A model generated the notes under the pieces. That model ran no database searches and was not told the origin of the DNA. It saw nothing but the letters and a program-made list of their open reading frames with translations. A program made the translations under genes and the position numbers. From Methylobacterium oxalidis (GTDB lineage: Bacteria; Pseudomonadota; Alphaproteobacteria; Rhizobiales; Beijerinckiaceae), in contig NZ_BJZU01000005.1 in NCBI RefSeq assembly GCF_007992195.1, positions 1-64,000 of the forward strand: 64,000 nt of DNA, written 5' to 3'. This document shows positions 37,295 through 46,023 of this stretch, one piece after another (within the stretch, counting starts at the first letter, position 1; every line of letters begins with the position of its first letter).

Positions 37295-38323
37295 TCACCG
37301 GCCCGGCGCGGCGGCGCCGCGCTCGCTCGCGTAGGCCGCCGCCACCAGCCGCATCGTGTGAAGGTCGCGCTCGACCGAGTAGGCGGCGCGCTCCTCCGGG
37401 CGGCGCAGCGCCGAGCCGAAGGCGCGCACCTGCTCCAGGAAGGGCGAGGCCTGCGTGTCGAAGGCCACCGGCTCCGAGCGTCCGCTCGCGCCGTCCGTGA
37501 AGACGAGGCTGCCGCCGGCCACCTGCCCCATCGTGTCGACGGCCGCGAGCATGCCCTTCGTGCCGACCACCTCCAGCCGCCGGCGCGGCAGCGCGTCCGG
37601 GCAGTTGTAGGCGACGTGGAGATTGGCCAGCACGCCGGTGCCGGTGCGCCCGATCAGCAGGGCGCCGTCGTCGACGGCGTAGTCCTGCGCGCGGGCCTGG
37701 GTCAGGGCCGTGATGGTCGCGAGCGACTCGCCGGCCAGGAAATCGACGAGGTCGATGCCGTGGGGCGCGAGGTCCATCAGGGCGCCGCCGCCGGCCTGGC
37801 TCGGGTCGATCCGCCAGTTGTCGAGCCCCGCGACCGAGGTCCAGGCCCGGTCGAGCCAGCAGGCGTAGACGATGCGAACCGCCGTCACGGTGCCGAGGCG
37901 CCCCGCCTCGATCAGCGCCCGCATGGCCCGGTGGCCCGGGTGGTGGCGCTGGTCGAAGGCGGTGCCGTAGAAGACGCGGTGCCGCCGGACGGCATCGGCC
38001 ATCGCCTCGGCGTCGGGAAGCTGCGCCGCCATCGGCTTCTCGCAGAGCACGGCCTTGCCGGCGACGGCGAGGGCGTCCACCGCCTCGCGGTGCAGGTGGT
38101 TCGGGGTGGCGACGTAGACGGCCTCCACCTCGGGATCGGCGATCAGCCCGGCGAGGTCCCCGTAGGCGCGCGCGCCTTCCGACTCCGCCGCCCGGCGGGA
38201 ACCCTCTCCGGGGTCGCACACGGCGACCAGCCGGTGCCCGGCCGCGCGGATGCCCGGCGCCATGTAGTCGCGCGCGACCCAGCCGTAGCCGACGATGCCC
38301 CAGCCGACGTTGTCGCCCATCAC
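37295..38323 (-). CDS. Gfo/Idh/MocA family oxidoreductase
   Basis: A 342-residue NAD(P)-dependent sugar or inositol dehydrogenase. The nucleotide-binding start is WGIVGYGWVARDYMAPGI, the catalytic lysine motif is VLCEKPMAAQLP, and AGGGALMDLAPHGIDLVDFL supplies the catalytic His and Asp region (D-x3-H). Typical reactions are oxidation of inositols or reduction of keto-sugars. The first ATG at 38323 overlaps the methyltransferase stop by four bases; a second ATG follows directly at 38320. In this operon it would act on an inositol or inosose intermediate, by inference. Confidence 0.88.
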   Translation of the reverse strand: MMGDNVGWGIVGYGWVARDYMAPGIRAAGHRLVAVCDPGEGSRRAAESEGARAYGDLAGLIADPEVEAVYVATPNHLHREAVDALAVAGKAVLCEKPMAAQLPDAEAMADAVRRHRVFYGTAFDQRHHPGHRAMRALIEAGRLGTVTAVRIVYACWLDRAWTSVAGLDNWRIDPSQAGGGALMDLAPHGIDLVDFLAGESLATITALTQARAQDYAVDDGALLIGRTGTGVLANLHVAYNCPDALPRRRLEVVGTKGMLAAVDTMGQVAGGSLVFTDGASGRSEPVAFDTQASPFLEQVRAFGSALRRPEERAAYSVERDLHTMRLVAAAYASERGAAAPGR

Positions 38324-39516
38324 CAGCGCTCCGGCAGGTCGACGAACTCGCGCCGCCGCACCCGGTCCGCCTCGGGGGCGCTCGGCGGCCCGACCCAGTC
38401 GAGGGCCTCGGGGCCCGGCGAGCGCATCGGGTAGGTCACCTGCGCGGCGTATTCCTGCTCGTAGCGCTCGGAGGGCCAGCGGATCGCGTAGGCGCCCGCG
38501 CCGTCCGGCACGTAGAGCGGGTTGAGGCGCAGCTGCGTGCCTTCCCGCGGCAGGGACAGCCCGTCCACCACGGAGCGCGGCGCCGGGCGCATGCCGGGCC
38601 CGGCCACCACCGAGAACGCCTCGCAGCTCCGGATCTCGGCCGGGAGCCGGGGCGCCGGGGCGCGGGTCTCGACGAGGGCCCGGGTCAGCTCGGCGTCATC
38701 GTAGACGAGGGCGTCCGGGAACAGCTCCTCGATGTCCTCCGCCGAGACGGCGCGGCCGGCCGAGAAGCCCGGCCGGTCGCTGTTGTGGATGTGGCTGAGC
38801 GCCAGCCAGCCGTCGTCGCCCGCGTTCTGGCGCAGGCATTCGAGCAGGCCGGCCTTGTCGTCGAGGAAGTAGAAGGCGTCGTTGCAGACGACGAGATCGA
38901 CCGGAGCGCCGCTCACCGGCCAGTGGGGCGAGCCGGCATCGAAGCAGACGAGCTGCGCCTTCTCGCCCACCACCCAGTGCCGGGCGACCCAGAGCTTGGC
39001 GAAGACGACGTCCGCGCCCGCCACCTTGGCGCCGTGGCGCTGCAGCGCGCGCAGGTAGTGCCCGATGCCGCAGGCGAACTCGAAGACGCAGGCCGGCTCG
39101 TTCCAGTGCGCCTCCAGCAGCGCGAGGCCGGCGAGGTAGGTGGGGTCGCTCCAGCGGTGCAGGAAGTAGTCGCCGACGCGGCCCCAGCCGAGGAGCCGCA
39201 CCGCGTCGCGCAGGGTCGCCTCCTCGCGCCCGTGCACAAGGGCGGCGAGGTCGGCCGGGTCGGCCGGCGGCCCGGTCCACCAATCGTCCTGGTCGGCGAG
39301 GAGCGCCACCAGCGCCTTCTCGCGGCCGTTCCCCGGCGCCTCCTCGTCGAGATGCGCCAGCACCTCGGCGATCAGCGCCTCGCGCCCGATGCGCAGGTAG
39401 GGGATGCCGTCGAGCACCGGCCAGCGCGCGCCGGTCTCGGCGTCGCGCAGCGAGTGCGGCGTGTCGGAGCGGAGCGCGTTGCCGGTCTCGGGCGAGGTCA
39501 GGGTGAAGGGGATCAT
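38320..39516 (-). CDS. class I SAM-dependent methyltransferase
   Basis: A methyltransferase of about 398 residues. The N-terminal 50 residues look like a Trm112-type zinc ribbon (FTLTSPETGNALRSD, then WPVLDGIPYLR) that has lost its cysteines. The Rossmann domain has the SAM motif CVFEFACGIGHYLRALQRHG and VDLVVCNDAFYFLDDKAGLL. A further 120-residue C-terminal domain has no family I recognise. It could methylate an O or N position of the operon's product. I prefer ATG 39516; an in-frame GTG at 39552 would overlap the upstream stop (GTGA) and is also possible. Confidence 0.82.
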   Translation of the reverse strand: MIPFTLTSPETGNALRSDTPHSLRDAETGARWPVLDGIPYLRIGREALIAEVLAHLDEEAPGNGREKALVALLADQDDWWTGPPADPADLAALVHGREEATLRDAVRLLGWGRVGDYFLHRWSDPTYLAGLALLEAHWNEPACVFEFACGIGHYLRALQRHGAKVAGADVVFAKLWVARHWVVGEKAQLVCFDAGSPHWPVSGAPVDLVVCNDAFYFLDDKAGLLECLRQNAGDDGWLALSHIHNSDRPGFSAGRAVSAEDIEELFPDALVYDDAELTRALVETRAPAPRLPAEIRSCEAFSVVAGPGMRPAPRSVVDGLSLPREGTQLRLNPLYVPDGAGAYAIRWPSERYEQEYAAQVTYPMRSPGPEALDWVGPPSAPEADRVRRREFVDLPERW

Positions 39517-39548
39517 GCTCTCTCTACCCGCCCCCGTCGCGTGTGCGA

Positions 39549-40466
39549 TCACGGGATGCGCATATCCTTCAGCACCCGATCATGGAACCCCTTCACCGGG
39601 CCGGCATGGACGAGTTCCATCTCGTCGAGCACGGTGCCCATGGTGAGGCTCGCCGCGCGCAGGTGCTGGGCGATCTGCAGGACCCGGTCGATCGCGTCCG
39701 CCGCGTGGAAGGCCCGACCCTCCGCGGTGGCGTCGTCCGGCAGCACCGCCCGCGCCCGCTCGACCTCGGCGCGAAGGCGGGCATCGAGCTCGCCGAGCGC
39801 CCAGCCGGCGGTGCGCGCCATGATCGGGCCGAGATGGTCGCCGAGCAGCATCTCGCCGGTGAAGCCCGCGTCCGGCATCGCCGCGTTGTGGAAGTGGTGC
39901 GCCATCGCCGCGAGGAACACCGTGGTCGGGTCCGCCCGGTAGAAGGGGCTCAGCACCACGCCGTAGACGGCCACCATCAGGCAGTGCTCGGCGTGGTTCT
40001 CCGGCGGCTCCAGGAGAATGCGGGGCTTGCCCGGGCAGGTCACGCCAGCCCGCGGCTGCTGCGCGAGCGCCGCGACGAAGCCCGGTACAGGCCCCGCCTC
40101 CAGGCTCGCGCGGGTGCGCAGCCGCTCGCGCAGGCGCCCGCGCAGAGCCTCGTCCACCTCGCCCGTCACCGCGTCGAAACCCGTGACGAGGACGTCGCCG
40201 ACGGCTTCGTCGGAGAGGCCGGCCGCCTCCAGGAAGGCGGCGTCGAGGTCGCAGAGGCGGCAGGCCGCCAGGGTCTTCGCTGTGATCTCCAGGGCCACCG
40301 CTTCCGGCGCGGCGCCCCCGGTCAGGGCGCTCCAGCCCTGCGCGAACAGGCGCTCGGCGACGGAGCCCGGGCGCCCGGCCGAGCGCACGCGCTTGAGATC
40401 GTTCAGCTCGACGAGAAGCTCGCGGAGCGCGACGGGCGCTGCGGCGCCCGCGGCGGGGCCGGACAT
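39549..40466 (-). CDS. HD-fold protein with altered HD motif
   Basis: A 305-residue helical protein. Its centre resembles an HD-domain metal site: NHAEHC (His158, His161), then AAMAHHFHNAAMPD with His190-His191 where HD is usual, and GDHLG later. HD-fold enzymes include phosphohydrolases and di-iron oxygenases such as myo-inositol oxygenase and PhnZ, so an oxygenase or hydrolase role on an inositol or phosphate ester is possible. I cannot choose between them. The start at 40466 shares one base with the inositol-phosphate synthase stop (TGATG). It is the second gene of the operon. Confidence 0.62.
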   Translation of the reverse strand: MSGPAAGAAAPVALRELLVELNDLKRVRSAGRPGSVAERLFAQGWSALTGGAAPEAVALEITAKTLAACRLCDLDAAFLEAAGLSDEAVGDVLVTGFDAVTGEVDEALRGRLRERLRTRASLEAGPVPGFVAALAQQPRAGVTCPGKPRILLEPPENHAEHCLMVAVYGVVLSPFYRADPTTVFLAAMAHHFHNAAMPDAGFTGEMLLGDHLGPIMARTAGWALGELDARLRAEVERARAVLPDDATAEGRAFHAADAIDRVLQIAQHLRAASLTMGTVLDEMELVHAGPVKGFHDRVLKDMRIP

Positions 40467-41656
40467 CAGTGCACGCCGAGCCAGTCGAGAAGCATCTTCT
40501 CCTGCTTGCCGAAGGCGTGCTCCGGACCGTGGCCGTTCCTGACCATCGGCGCCTTGAAGAAGGTCGAGAGCTGCTCCTGCACGCCGCCGTCGCCGCGCTT
40601 CTTGGCGAGGTCGAGCACGCGGGCGATCTCGATGACGAGCGGCGCGGCGAGGATCGAGTCCTTGCAGAGGAAGTTGACCTTGATCTGCATGCGCTGGCCG
40701 AGGAAGCCGGTGACGTCGATGTTGTCCCAGGCTTCCTTGTCGTCGCCGCGCGGGCGGTAATAGTGGATGTGCACGAGGTGGTCCTCGACCGGGTAGCCGA
40801 GGATCGAGTCGAGCACGGTGCCCTTGGTGTTGAGCTTCGACTGGAGCGAGCTCGGATCGTTGAGGGCGAGGCCGTCGCGGTTGCCCAGGATGTTGGTGGA
40901 GAACCAGCCGTCCACGTGGAGCGCGCGGGCCTTCAGCGCCGGGGCCAGCACCGTCTTCATCATGGTCTGCCCGGTCTTGCCGTCCTTGCCGGCCACCGGG
41001 ACGTTGAGGTCCTTGGCGAGCTCCAGCAGGGCCGGCACGTCGGCGGCCACGCTCGGGGTGAAGTTCGCGTAGGGCACGCCGCTCTTGATGGCCGCGTAGG
41101 CGTAGAGCATCGCCGGGCTGATCGACTCGTCGCTCGCGTCGAGGCCCTTCTCGAAGGCCGCCGAGGAGTTCAGGACGGGCTCGCTGAGGTCCGGCCAGCG
41201 CTCGGTCGAGGCGAGGTTCACCACCACCACCTCGTCGAGGTTGCTCTCCTGGCGGAAGCGCCGGAGATCGTTGGCGATGATCGAGACGGTCTCGCGGTGG
41301 TCCTTGGCGACGATGCGGTTGCCGCCGTCGATGTTCTTGCAGAACTTGGCGCTGCCGACCGCCGGCCAGGGAGTGATGCCCTTCAGGACCTGGGCGCCGT
41401 TCTCGATGTCCTGCTTGGTGAGGACGCCGTGGCCCGAGGCCGCCGAGGCGAGGTCGTCGCCGTTGAGGTCCCAGCCGCCGAACACGAGGTCCTTGTAGTC
41501 CGCCATCCCGGCCACCGGCACGTTCGCCAGGGGCAGCCCGTCGAGCCTGTTCGATCCGGACTTGATCATCTCGATGCCGGCGATCGCTGTGGTGGCGACG
41601 GCGCCACCCATGCCAACGAACGCAACGCCGACGCGGCGACCGGTCTGCATGCTCAT
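40466..41656 (-). CDS. ino1: inositol-3-phosphate synthase
   Basis: A 396-residue NAD-dependent cyclase converting glucose-6-phosphate to 1L-myo-inositol-1-phosphate (Ins3P). The NAD-binding start is VGVAFVGMGGAVATTAIAG. The catalytic region has VAGKDGKTGQTMMKTVLAPA, matching the family DDxKSGQT lysine motif, and STNILGNRDGLALNDP. The C-terminus GPEHAFGKQEKMLLDWLG is also typical. Members of this family are scattered in bacteria and often serve inositol lipids, mycothiol or compatible solutes. It is the first gene of the nine-gene operon, 312 bp from a divergent gene. Confidence 0.92.
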   Translation of the reverse strand: MSMQTGRRVGVAFVGMGGAVATTAIAGIEMIKSGSNRLDGLPLANVPVAGMADYKDLVFGGWDLNGDDLASAASGHGVLTKQDIENGAQVLKGITPWPAVGSAKFCKNIDGGNRIVAKDHRETVSIIANDLRRFRQESNLDEVVVVNLASTERWPDLSEPVLNSSAAFEKGLDASDESISPAMLYAYAAIKSGVPYANFTPSVAADVPALLELAKDLNVPVAGKDGKTGQTMMKTVLAPALKARALHVDGWFSTNILGNRDGLALNDPSSLQSKLNTKGTVLDSILGYPVEDHLVHIHYYRPRGDDKEAWDNIDVTGFLGQRMQIKVNFLCKDSILAAPLVIEIARVLDLAKKRGDGGVQEQLSTFFKAPMVRNGHGPEHAFGKQEKMLLDWLGVH

Positions 41657-41968
41657 CGGAAACGGACTTCCTTGCTGTGAAGACGCGGGGGCGTCGGATA
41701 GGCACGAAGAGCCAGCCCCGCGTAGGCCCTAGGTAACTGGCTCTGTCAGGCTTCGTTCCAAGCCCCGATTGGACAAATTTCTGCCCCCGTTCGCCTGAAC
41801 CGCGCCCGAACGGATCGTTCAAAATTCGTGAAAATCCAGGGTTAACCGACCCTTAAGGGTGCCACGGTTGAATCACCGCGTCGTCCCATTGTGGACACAG
41901 CGGGCGGCGACATAGCCGCCACTTGATCGAAGCCGCGCCCAAGCAAGCCGCGGCACGACAAAGGAAGA
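41657..41968. other. 312-bp divergent control region of the inositol/YcaO operon
   Basis: This is the intergenic region between inositol-phosphate synthase (minus) and the lytic transglycosylase (plus). It is less GC-rich than its surroundings in places and holds a CtrA-like box at 41842-41856. AAGGAAG serves the transglycosylase ATG. I see no gene in it. The promoter of the operon must be here, but I could not place -35/-10 elements confidently. Confidence 0.5.
41842..41856. promoter_or_regulatory. CtrA-like box in the operon/transglycosylase divergent region
   Basis: TTAA-CCGACCC-TTAA matches the TTAA-N7-TTAA consensus exactly. It lies 186 bp upstream of inositol-phosphate synthase and 113 bp upstream of the lytic transglycosylase. 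The cell-wall gene is the more conventional CtrA target. Confidence 0.5.
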
Positions 41969-43141
41969 ATGATGGGGGTTTTCCCGGAGCCGGCGCTTTG
42001 CGCCGACGACGTGAGATGTCTCGTGTCAAGCGAGACTGTGGATCAGGACCGGACCGTAGCGTGGCTGCTGCGAGTCGAGCCCGCAAGACAGGGCCGGCGC
42101 AGTGCCAATATTCGCCGCCGTGTGGTCACGACTTTGCTGGCCGGCCTCGTCGGCTTCAGTTTGCCGCAGAGCGCGCTGGCCCCGGCCTCCGCTCACGACC
42201 GCATCGACGAGCGGGCCTTCGCGGCCCGGGACCTCGCGGCCCGGACGGCGCCGGAGCGGCCGGCCGACTGGGGCGGCGTGCCGCTCCTCGACCAGGAGCC
42301 CGCCACCACGGCGCTCATCGAGAGCGACCTCGCGGCCCTGCCGCAGCCCCGCGCCAGCTCCGGCGACGAGGTGCTGCGCTTCGGCGAGATGAGCGTGCCG
42401 CGCCACATCGTGGAGACGATCCTGCGCGCTTCCGCGGAGGCCGGCGTCGACCCCGTCTACATGATGGCGCTCGCCGACAAGGAGTCGAGCTTCTCCACCA
42501 AGGCGAAGGCCGCGACCTCCTCCGCCGAGGGCCTGTTCCAGTTCCTCTCCGCCACCTGGCTCGAGATGATCCGCGATTTCGGCGCCCGCTACGGCTACGA
42601 GGAGGAGGCCGCCGCCGTCACCGGCCGCGGCGCGGCCATCACCGTCGCGGGCGACGGGATGCGCGAGCGGGTGCTCCGGCTGCGGCGCGACCCCTACGTG
42701 GCCTGCCTGATGGCGGCCGAGCTGATCAAGCGCGACCGCGCCCGGATCGAGGCCCGGATCGGGCGCGACCTCAAGACCTCGGAGCTCTACCTCGCCCACT
42801 TCTTCGGCACGTCGAGCGCCGGCCGCTTCCTGGCGCTCAGCGCCGAGCAGCCCGGCAAGATGGCGGCCAAGGAGTTCCGCAGCGCGGCCCGCGCGAACCG
42901 CAGCCTGTTCACCGAGAAGTCCGGCAAGGGCCGGCGCGGCCTGACCGTGGCCGAGGTCTACGAGCGGATCGACGACATGATCGACCGCCGCCTCAACCAG
43001 TACGAGGGCGTGGCCGCCCTGGCCGAGACGCTCAACGCCCAGGCCGAGACGCTGGCCGAGAAGGCGCCGGCCGAGCGCTCCGCGCCCGCGCCGGAGGTGC
43101 GGCTGAAGGTCACCGACGCCTCGCTGCCCGAGGCGCGCTGA
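41969..43141 (+). CDS. lytic transglycosylase (SLT domain)
   Basis: A 390-residue exported peptidoglycan lytic transglycosylase. An unusually long N-terminus precedes the hydrophobic export segment (about 50-73, TTLLAGLVGFSLPQSALAPA). The SLT domain (about 145-300) has ALADKESSFSTKAKAATSSA with the catalytic Glu, and EGLFQFLSATWLEMIRDFGA. The conserved YLAHFFGTSSAGRFL follows. The C-terminal 70 residues are charged and helical. ATG 41969 has AAGGAAG just before it; starting further in would give a more usual signal peptide, so the start is not certain. It converges on the MFS gene. Confidence 0.88.
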   Translation: MMGVFPEPALCADDVRCLVSSETVDQDRTVAWLLRVEPARQGRRSANIRRRVVTTLLAGLVGFSLPQSALAPASAHDRIDERAFAARDLAARTAPERPADWGGVPLLDQEPATTALIESDLAALPQPRASSGDEVLRFGEMSVPRHIVETILRASAEAGVDPVYMMALADKESSFSTKAKAATSSAEGLFQFLSATWLEMIRDFGARYGYEEEAAAVTGRGAAITVAGDGMRERVLRLRRDPYVACLMAAELIKRDRARIEARIGRDLKTSELYLAHFFGTSSAGRFLALSAEQPGKMAAKEFRSAARANRSLFTEKSGKGRRGLTVAEVYERIDDMIDRRLNQYEGVAALAETLNAQAETLAEKAPAERSAPAPEVRLKVTDASLPEAR

Positions 43142-43156
43142 CGATCCGCGCCGGGC

Positions 43157-44788
43157 TCAGTGGGCGGCCGGCGGGCCGCCCTCGCGCCTGACCCGGCTCA
43201 GGATCATGGCGAGCGGCACCGCCGAGGCCGAGACCAGGGCGAGCGTCCAGAACACGTCGATATAGGCCCAGAACGCCACCTGCCGGGCGAGCTGCTGGCC
43301 GATCCAGGCGGTGGCCTGCCCCTGCGCGTCGACGCCGGCCGCCCCGTGCTGGGCGAAGTAACGCGTCGCACGGGCGAGGGTCTCCTGGTAGGCGGGATCG
43401 GCCGGCGAGACGTGCTCGACGAGCCGGCTCTGGTGGAACTGCTGGCGGTAGGCCAGCACGTTCTGGGCGAGGGAGACGCCCATCGAGCCGCCGACGTTGC
43501 GGGCGACGTTGATGAGCGCCGAGGCCTGGTCCGTCTGCGACTTGTCGATGCCCTCGTAGGAGGCCGCCGTGATCGAGATGAAGATCATCGGCAGGCCGAT
43601 GCCGATGTAGATGCGCGACCACGCGAAGAACCAGAACGTGCTGTCGCCGTAGAGCCGGGTGAGGTCGTACATCGCGAGGGCGACGATGGTGGCGCCCGCG
43701 GCGATCAGGTATTTCGGCTGGACCGTTCCCGAGACGCGGCCGATCACGAGCATCATGAACACGGTGACGAGGCCGCCCGGCGCCAGGGCGAGGCCGGCGA
43801 GGGTCGCGGTGTAGCCGAAATAGTCCTGCACGATCTGCGGGATGAACTGCGTCGTCGCGATCAGGATCGCGCCGGTGGCGAGCATCACGAGGAAGCAGGC
43901 ACCGAACTGCCGCTTGCCGAGGAGCCGCAGGTCCACGACCGGGTTCTTGCGGGTCAGTTCCCACGGGATCATCAGCACGAAGGCGACGACGCTCAGGATC
44001 GCGAAGGTGACGATCAGGTTCGAGCCGAACCAGTCCTTCCGCTGACCCTCGTCGAGCACGACCTCCAGCGAACCGAGGAAGGTGGCCACGAGCAGGAAGC
44101 CGATCAGGTCGAAGCGCACGCCCTCGCGCCGCAGCCGGCGCCGCTCCTGCTTGGCCGAGTCCGGATCCTCCAGGAGGAGGTACATCAGGCCGAGCGCCAG
44201 GAGGCCGATCGGCCCGTTGATCAGGAAGCACCAGTGCCAGGACACGTTGTCGGAGAGCCAGCCCCCGAGGGTCGGCCCGACGACGGGCGCCACCACCACC
44301 GCGAGCCCGTAGAGGGCGAAGGCTTGGCCACGCTTCTGCGGCGGGAAGGAATCGGCCAGGATCGACTGGGCGAGCGGCGCCATGCCGCCGCCGCCGAGCC
44401 CCTGCAGCACCCGGAAGACGAGGAGCGACTGCAGGTTCCAGGCGAAGCCGCACAGGATCGAGGCCACGGTGAAGAGCGCCACGCTCCACATGAAGAAGGC
44501 CTTGCGGCCGAAGCGCTTGGCGAGGAAGCTCGAGGCGGTGAGGACGATGGCGTTGGCGACGAGGTAGCTCGTCACCACCCAGGCGGCCTCGTCCGGCCCG
44601 ACCGCGAGGCCCCCCGAGATGTAGCGGAGCGCCACGTTCGCGATGGTGGTGTCGAGCACCTCCATGAAGGTGGCGAGCGACACGACGAGGGCGATCGCCC
44701 AGGGGCTGTGCCCGCCCGCGGCCTTCGGCAGCGACCCGGACCTCGCCCGCGAGCCGCCCCCGTCCGAGGCGGCGGCGCCCGCGCTCAT
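43157..44788 (-). CDS. DHA2-type MFS multidrug transporter (EmrB-like)
   Basis: A 543-residue, 14-segment drug:H+ antiporter of the inner membrane. The family motifs are FMEVLDTTIANVALRYI (motif D1), LAKRFGRKAFF (motif A) and VLQGLGGGGMAPLAQSI (motif B), with GPTLGGWLSDNVSWHWCFLI (motif C). It would work with the HlyD-like adaptor encoded immediately upstream, whose stop it overlaps by four bases (ATGA), to extrude drugs or toxic hydrophobic compounds across both membranes. The outer-membrane channel is not encoded here. Confidence 0.93.
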   Translation of the reverse strand: MSAGAAASDGGGSRARSGSLPKAAGGHSPWAIALVVSLATFMEVLDTTIANVALRYISGGLAVGPDEAAWVVTSYLVANAIVLTASSFLAKRFGRKAFFMWSVALFTVASILCGFAWNLQSLLVFRVLQGLGGGGMAPLAQSILADSFPPQKRGQAFALYGLAVVVAPVVGPTLGGWLSDNVSWHWCFLINGPIGLLALGLMYLLLEDPDSAKQERRRLRREGVRFDLIGFLLVATFLGSLEVVLDEGQRKDWFGSNLIVTFAILSVVAFVLMIPWELTRKNPVVDLRLLGKRQFGACFLVMLATGAILIATTQFIPQIVQDYFGYTATLAGLALAPGGLVTVFMMLVIGRVSGTVQPKYLIAAGATIVALAMYDLTRLYGDSTFWFFAWSRIYIGIGLPMIFISITAASYEGIDKSQTDQASALINVARNVGGSMGVSLAQNVLAYRQQFHQSRLVEHVSPADPAYQETLARATRYFAQHGAAGVDAQGQATAWIGQQLARQVAFWAYIDVFWTLALVSASAVPLAMILSRVRREGGPPAAH

Positions 44789-46023
44789 CGCACGCGCACC
44801 GTCGGCACGATCGACATGCCGGGGCCGATCGAGACGTCGCCCGGCCAGTCCTCGACCACGATCTTCACGGGGATGCGCTGGACCACCTTCACGTAGTTGC
44901 CCGTGGCGTTCTGGGCCGGGAGCAGGCTGAAGGCGGTGCCGGAGCCGGGCTGCACCGAGTCGACGCGGCCGTGGATCCTGCGGTTCGGGTAGGCGTCGAT
45001 CTCGATGTCCGCGCTCTGGCCGGGACGCATGTCGGTGATCTGCGTCTCTTTGTAGTTCGCGGTCACCCATTTCTCGTCGGGCACGAAGGTGGCGAGCGCC
45101 TGGCCGGCCTGGGCGAACTGGCCCTTGGCCCCGGAGAGCTGCACGATCCGGCCGGCCTGCGCCGCGGTCACGGTCGTATAGCCGAGGTTGAGCTCGGCCT
45201 GGGCGGCCTGGGCGCGGGCGGTGGCGAGGCTCGCCTCGGCGCTCGCCTTCTGTGCCTCGAGCGAGCCGATCTGCTTCTGCGCGGCGATCACGCTCCCCTG
45301 CGCCCGCTGCAGCGCGGCCTCCTGCTGCTCCAGGTTCGAGGTCGATTGCTGCGACTGCTGCACCGTGCCGGCGCCCCGCGTCGCGAGGTCCTTGTAGCGG
45401 GCGGCGTCCGCCTTGGCGAAGTCGAGGGCGGCCTGTGTCTGGGTCACCTGTGCCCTGGCGACGTCGATCTGCGCCGTCTGCGTCTCGATCTGCGCGTCGA
45501 CGTTCCGGATCGAGGCTCGGGCGGAGGCGATCTGGGCCTGGGCCTGGGCGAGCGCCACCTCGTAGTCGCGCCGGTCGATCCGGAAGAGCGTGGCGCCGGT
45601 CTCGACGTGCTGGTTGTCGGTCACCGGCACGTCGACGACGTAGCCCGCGACCTTGGGGGCGACCGTGAACTGGCGCGCGTCGACGAAGGCGTCGTCGGTC
45701 GACTCGAAGGGGTGCAGGTAGACGAGCCAGTAGAGATAGCCGGCGACGCCGAGCGCGACGAGCGCGAGCGCGCCGAGGCCGAACCGGACGGGGTGGCGCC
45801 GGATCAGGCCCGGGCGCTCCGCCTCCTCGCCGCCCTCCTTGGCTGCGGCGTCGCTTCCCTCCCGGCCCGCCTCCGCAGTCCGCGCGTCGCCGGGCTGCCC
45901 GTCCGGCTTCCCGCGCGCCTCGGCAGCGCCGCCGACCTCGATCACGTCGCGGCCGCCTGCGGGCGCGGCAACGTGAGGTCGCGCGCCGCCCTCGGGCCGC
46001 GTGCCCAGCCGGTCATCAAGCAT
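44785..46023 (-). CDS. HlyD/EmrA-family membrane fusion protein
   Basis: A 412-residue periplasmic adaptor for the EmrB-like pump. A disordered charged N-terminus (about 1-85) leads to one membrane segment (FGLGALALVALGVAGYLYWL). The biotinyl-lipoyl half-motifs are DDAFVDARQFTVAPKVAGYV and TVTAAQAGRIVQLSGAKGQF, separated by a long coiled coil rich in Ala and Gln. The beta-barrel part follows (QSADIEIDAYPNRRIHGRVD). ATG 46023 gives MLDDRLGTRPEGG; an upstream in-frame start would add 44 unlikely residues. It is cotranscribed with the MFS gene. Confidence 0.92.
   Translation of the reverse strand: MLDDRLGTRPEGGARPHVAAPAGGRDVIEVGGAAEARGKPDGQPGDARTAEAGREGSDAAAKEGGEEAERPGLIRRHPVRFGLGALALVALGVAGYLYWLVYLHPFESTDDAFVDARQFTVAPKVAGYVVDVPVTDNQHVETGATLFRIDRRDYEVALAQAQAQIASARASIRNVDAQIETQTAQIDVARAQVTQTQAALDFAKADAARYKDLATRGAGTVQQSQQSTSNLEQQEAALQRAQGSVIAAQKQIGSLEAQKASAEASLATARAQAAQAELNLGYTTVTAAQAGRIVQLSGAKGQFAQAGQALATFVPDEKWVTANYKETQITDMRPGQSADIEIDAYPNRRIHGRVDSVQPGSGTAFSLLPAQNATGNYVKVVQRIPVKIVVEDWPGDVSIGPGMSIVPTVRVR

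Noticed and set aside
42030..42060. A TGTGGATCA string considered as a DnaA box cluster or origin
   Set aside because: Only a single weak match was found, inside a coding region, with no AT-rich unwinding element or origin genes nearby.
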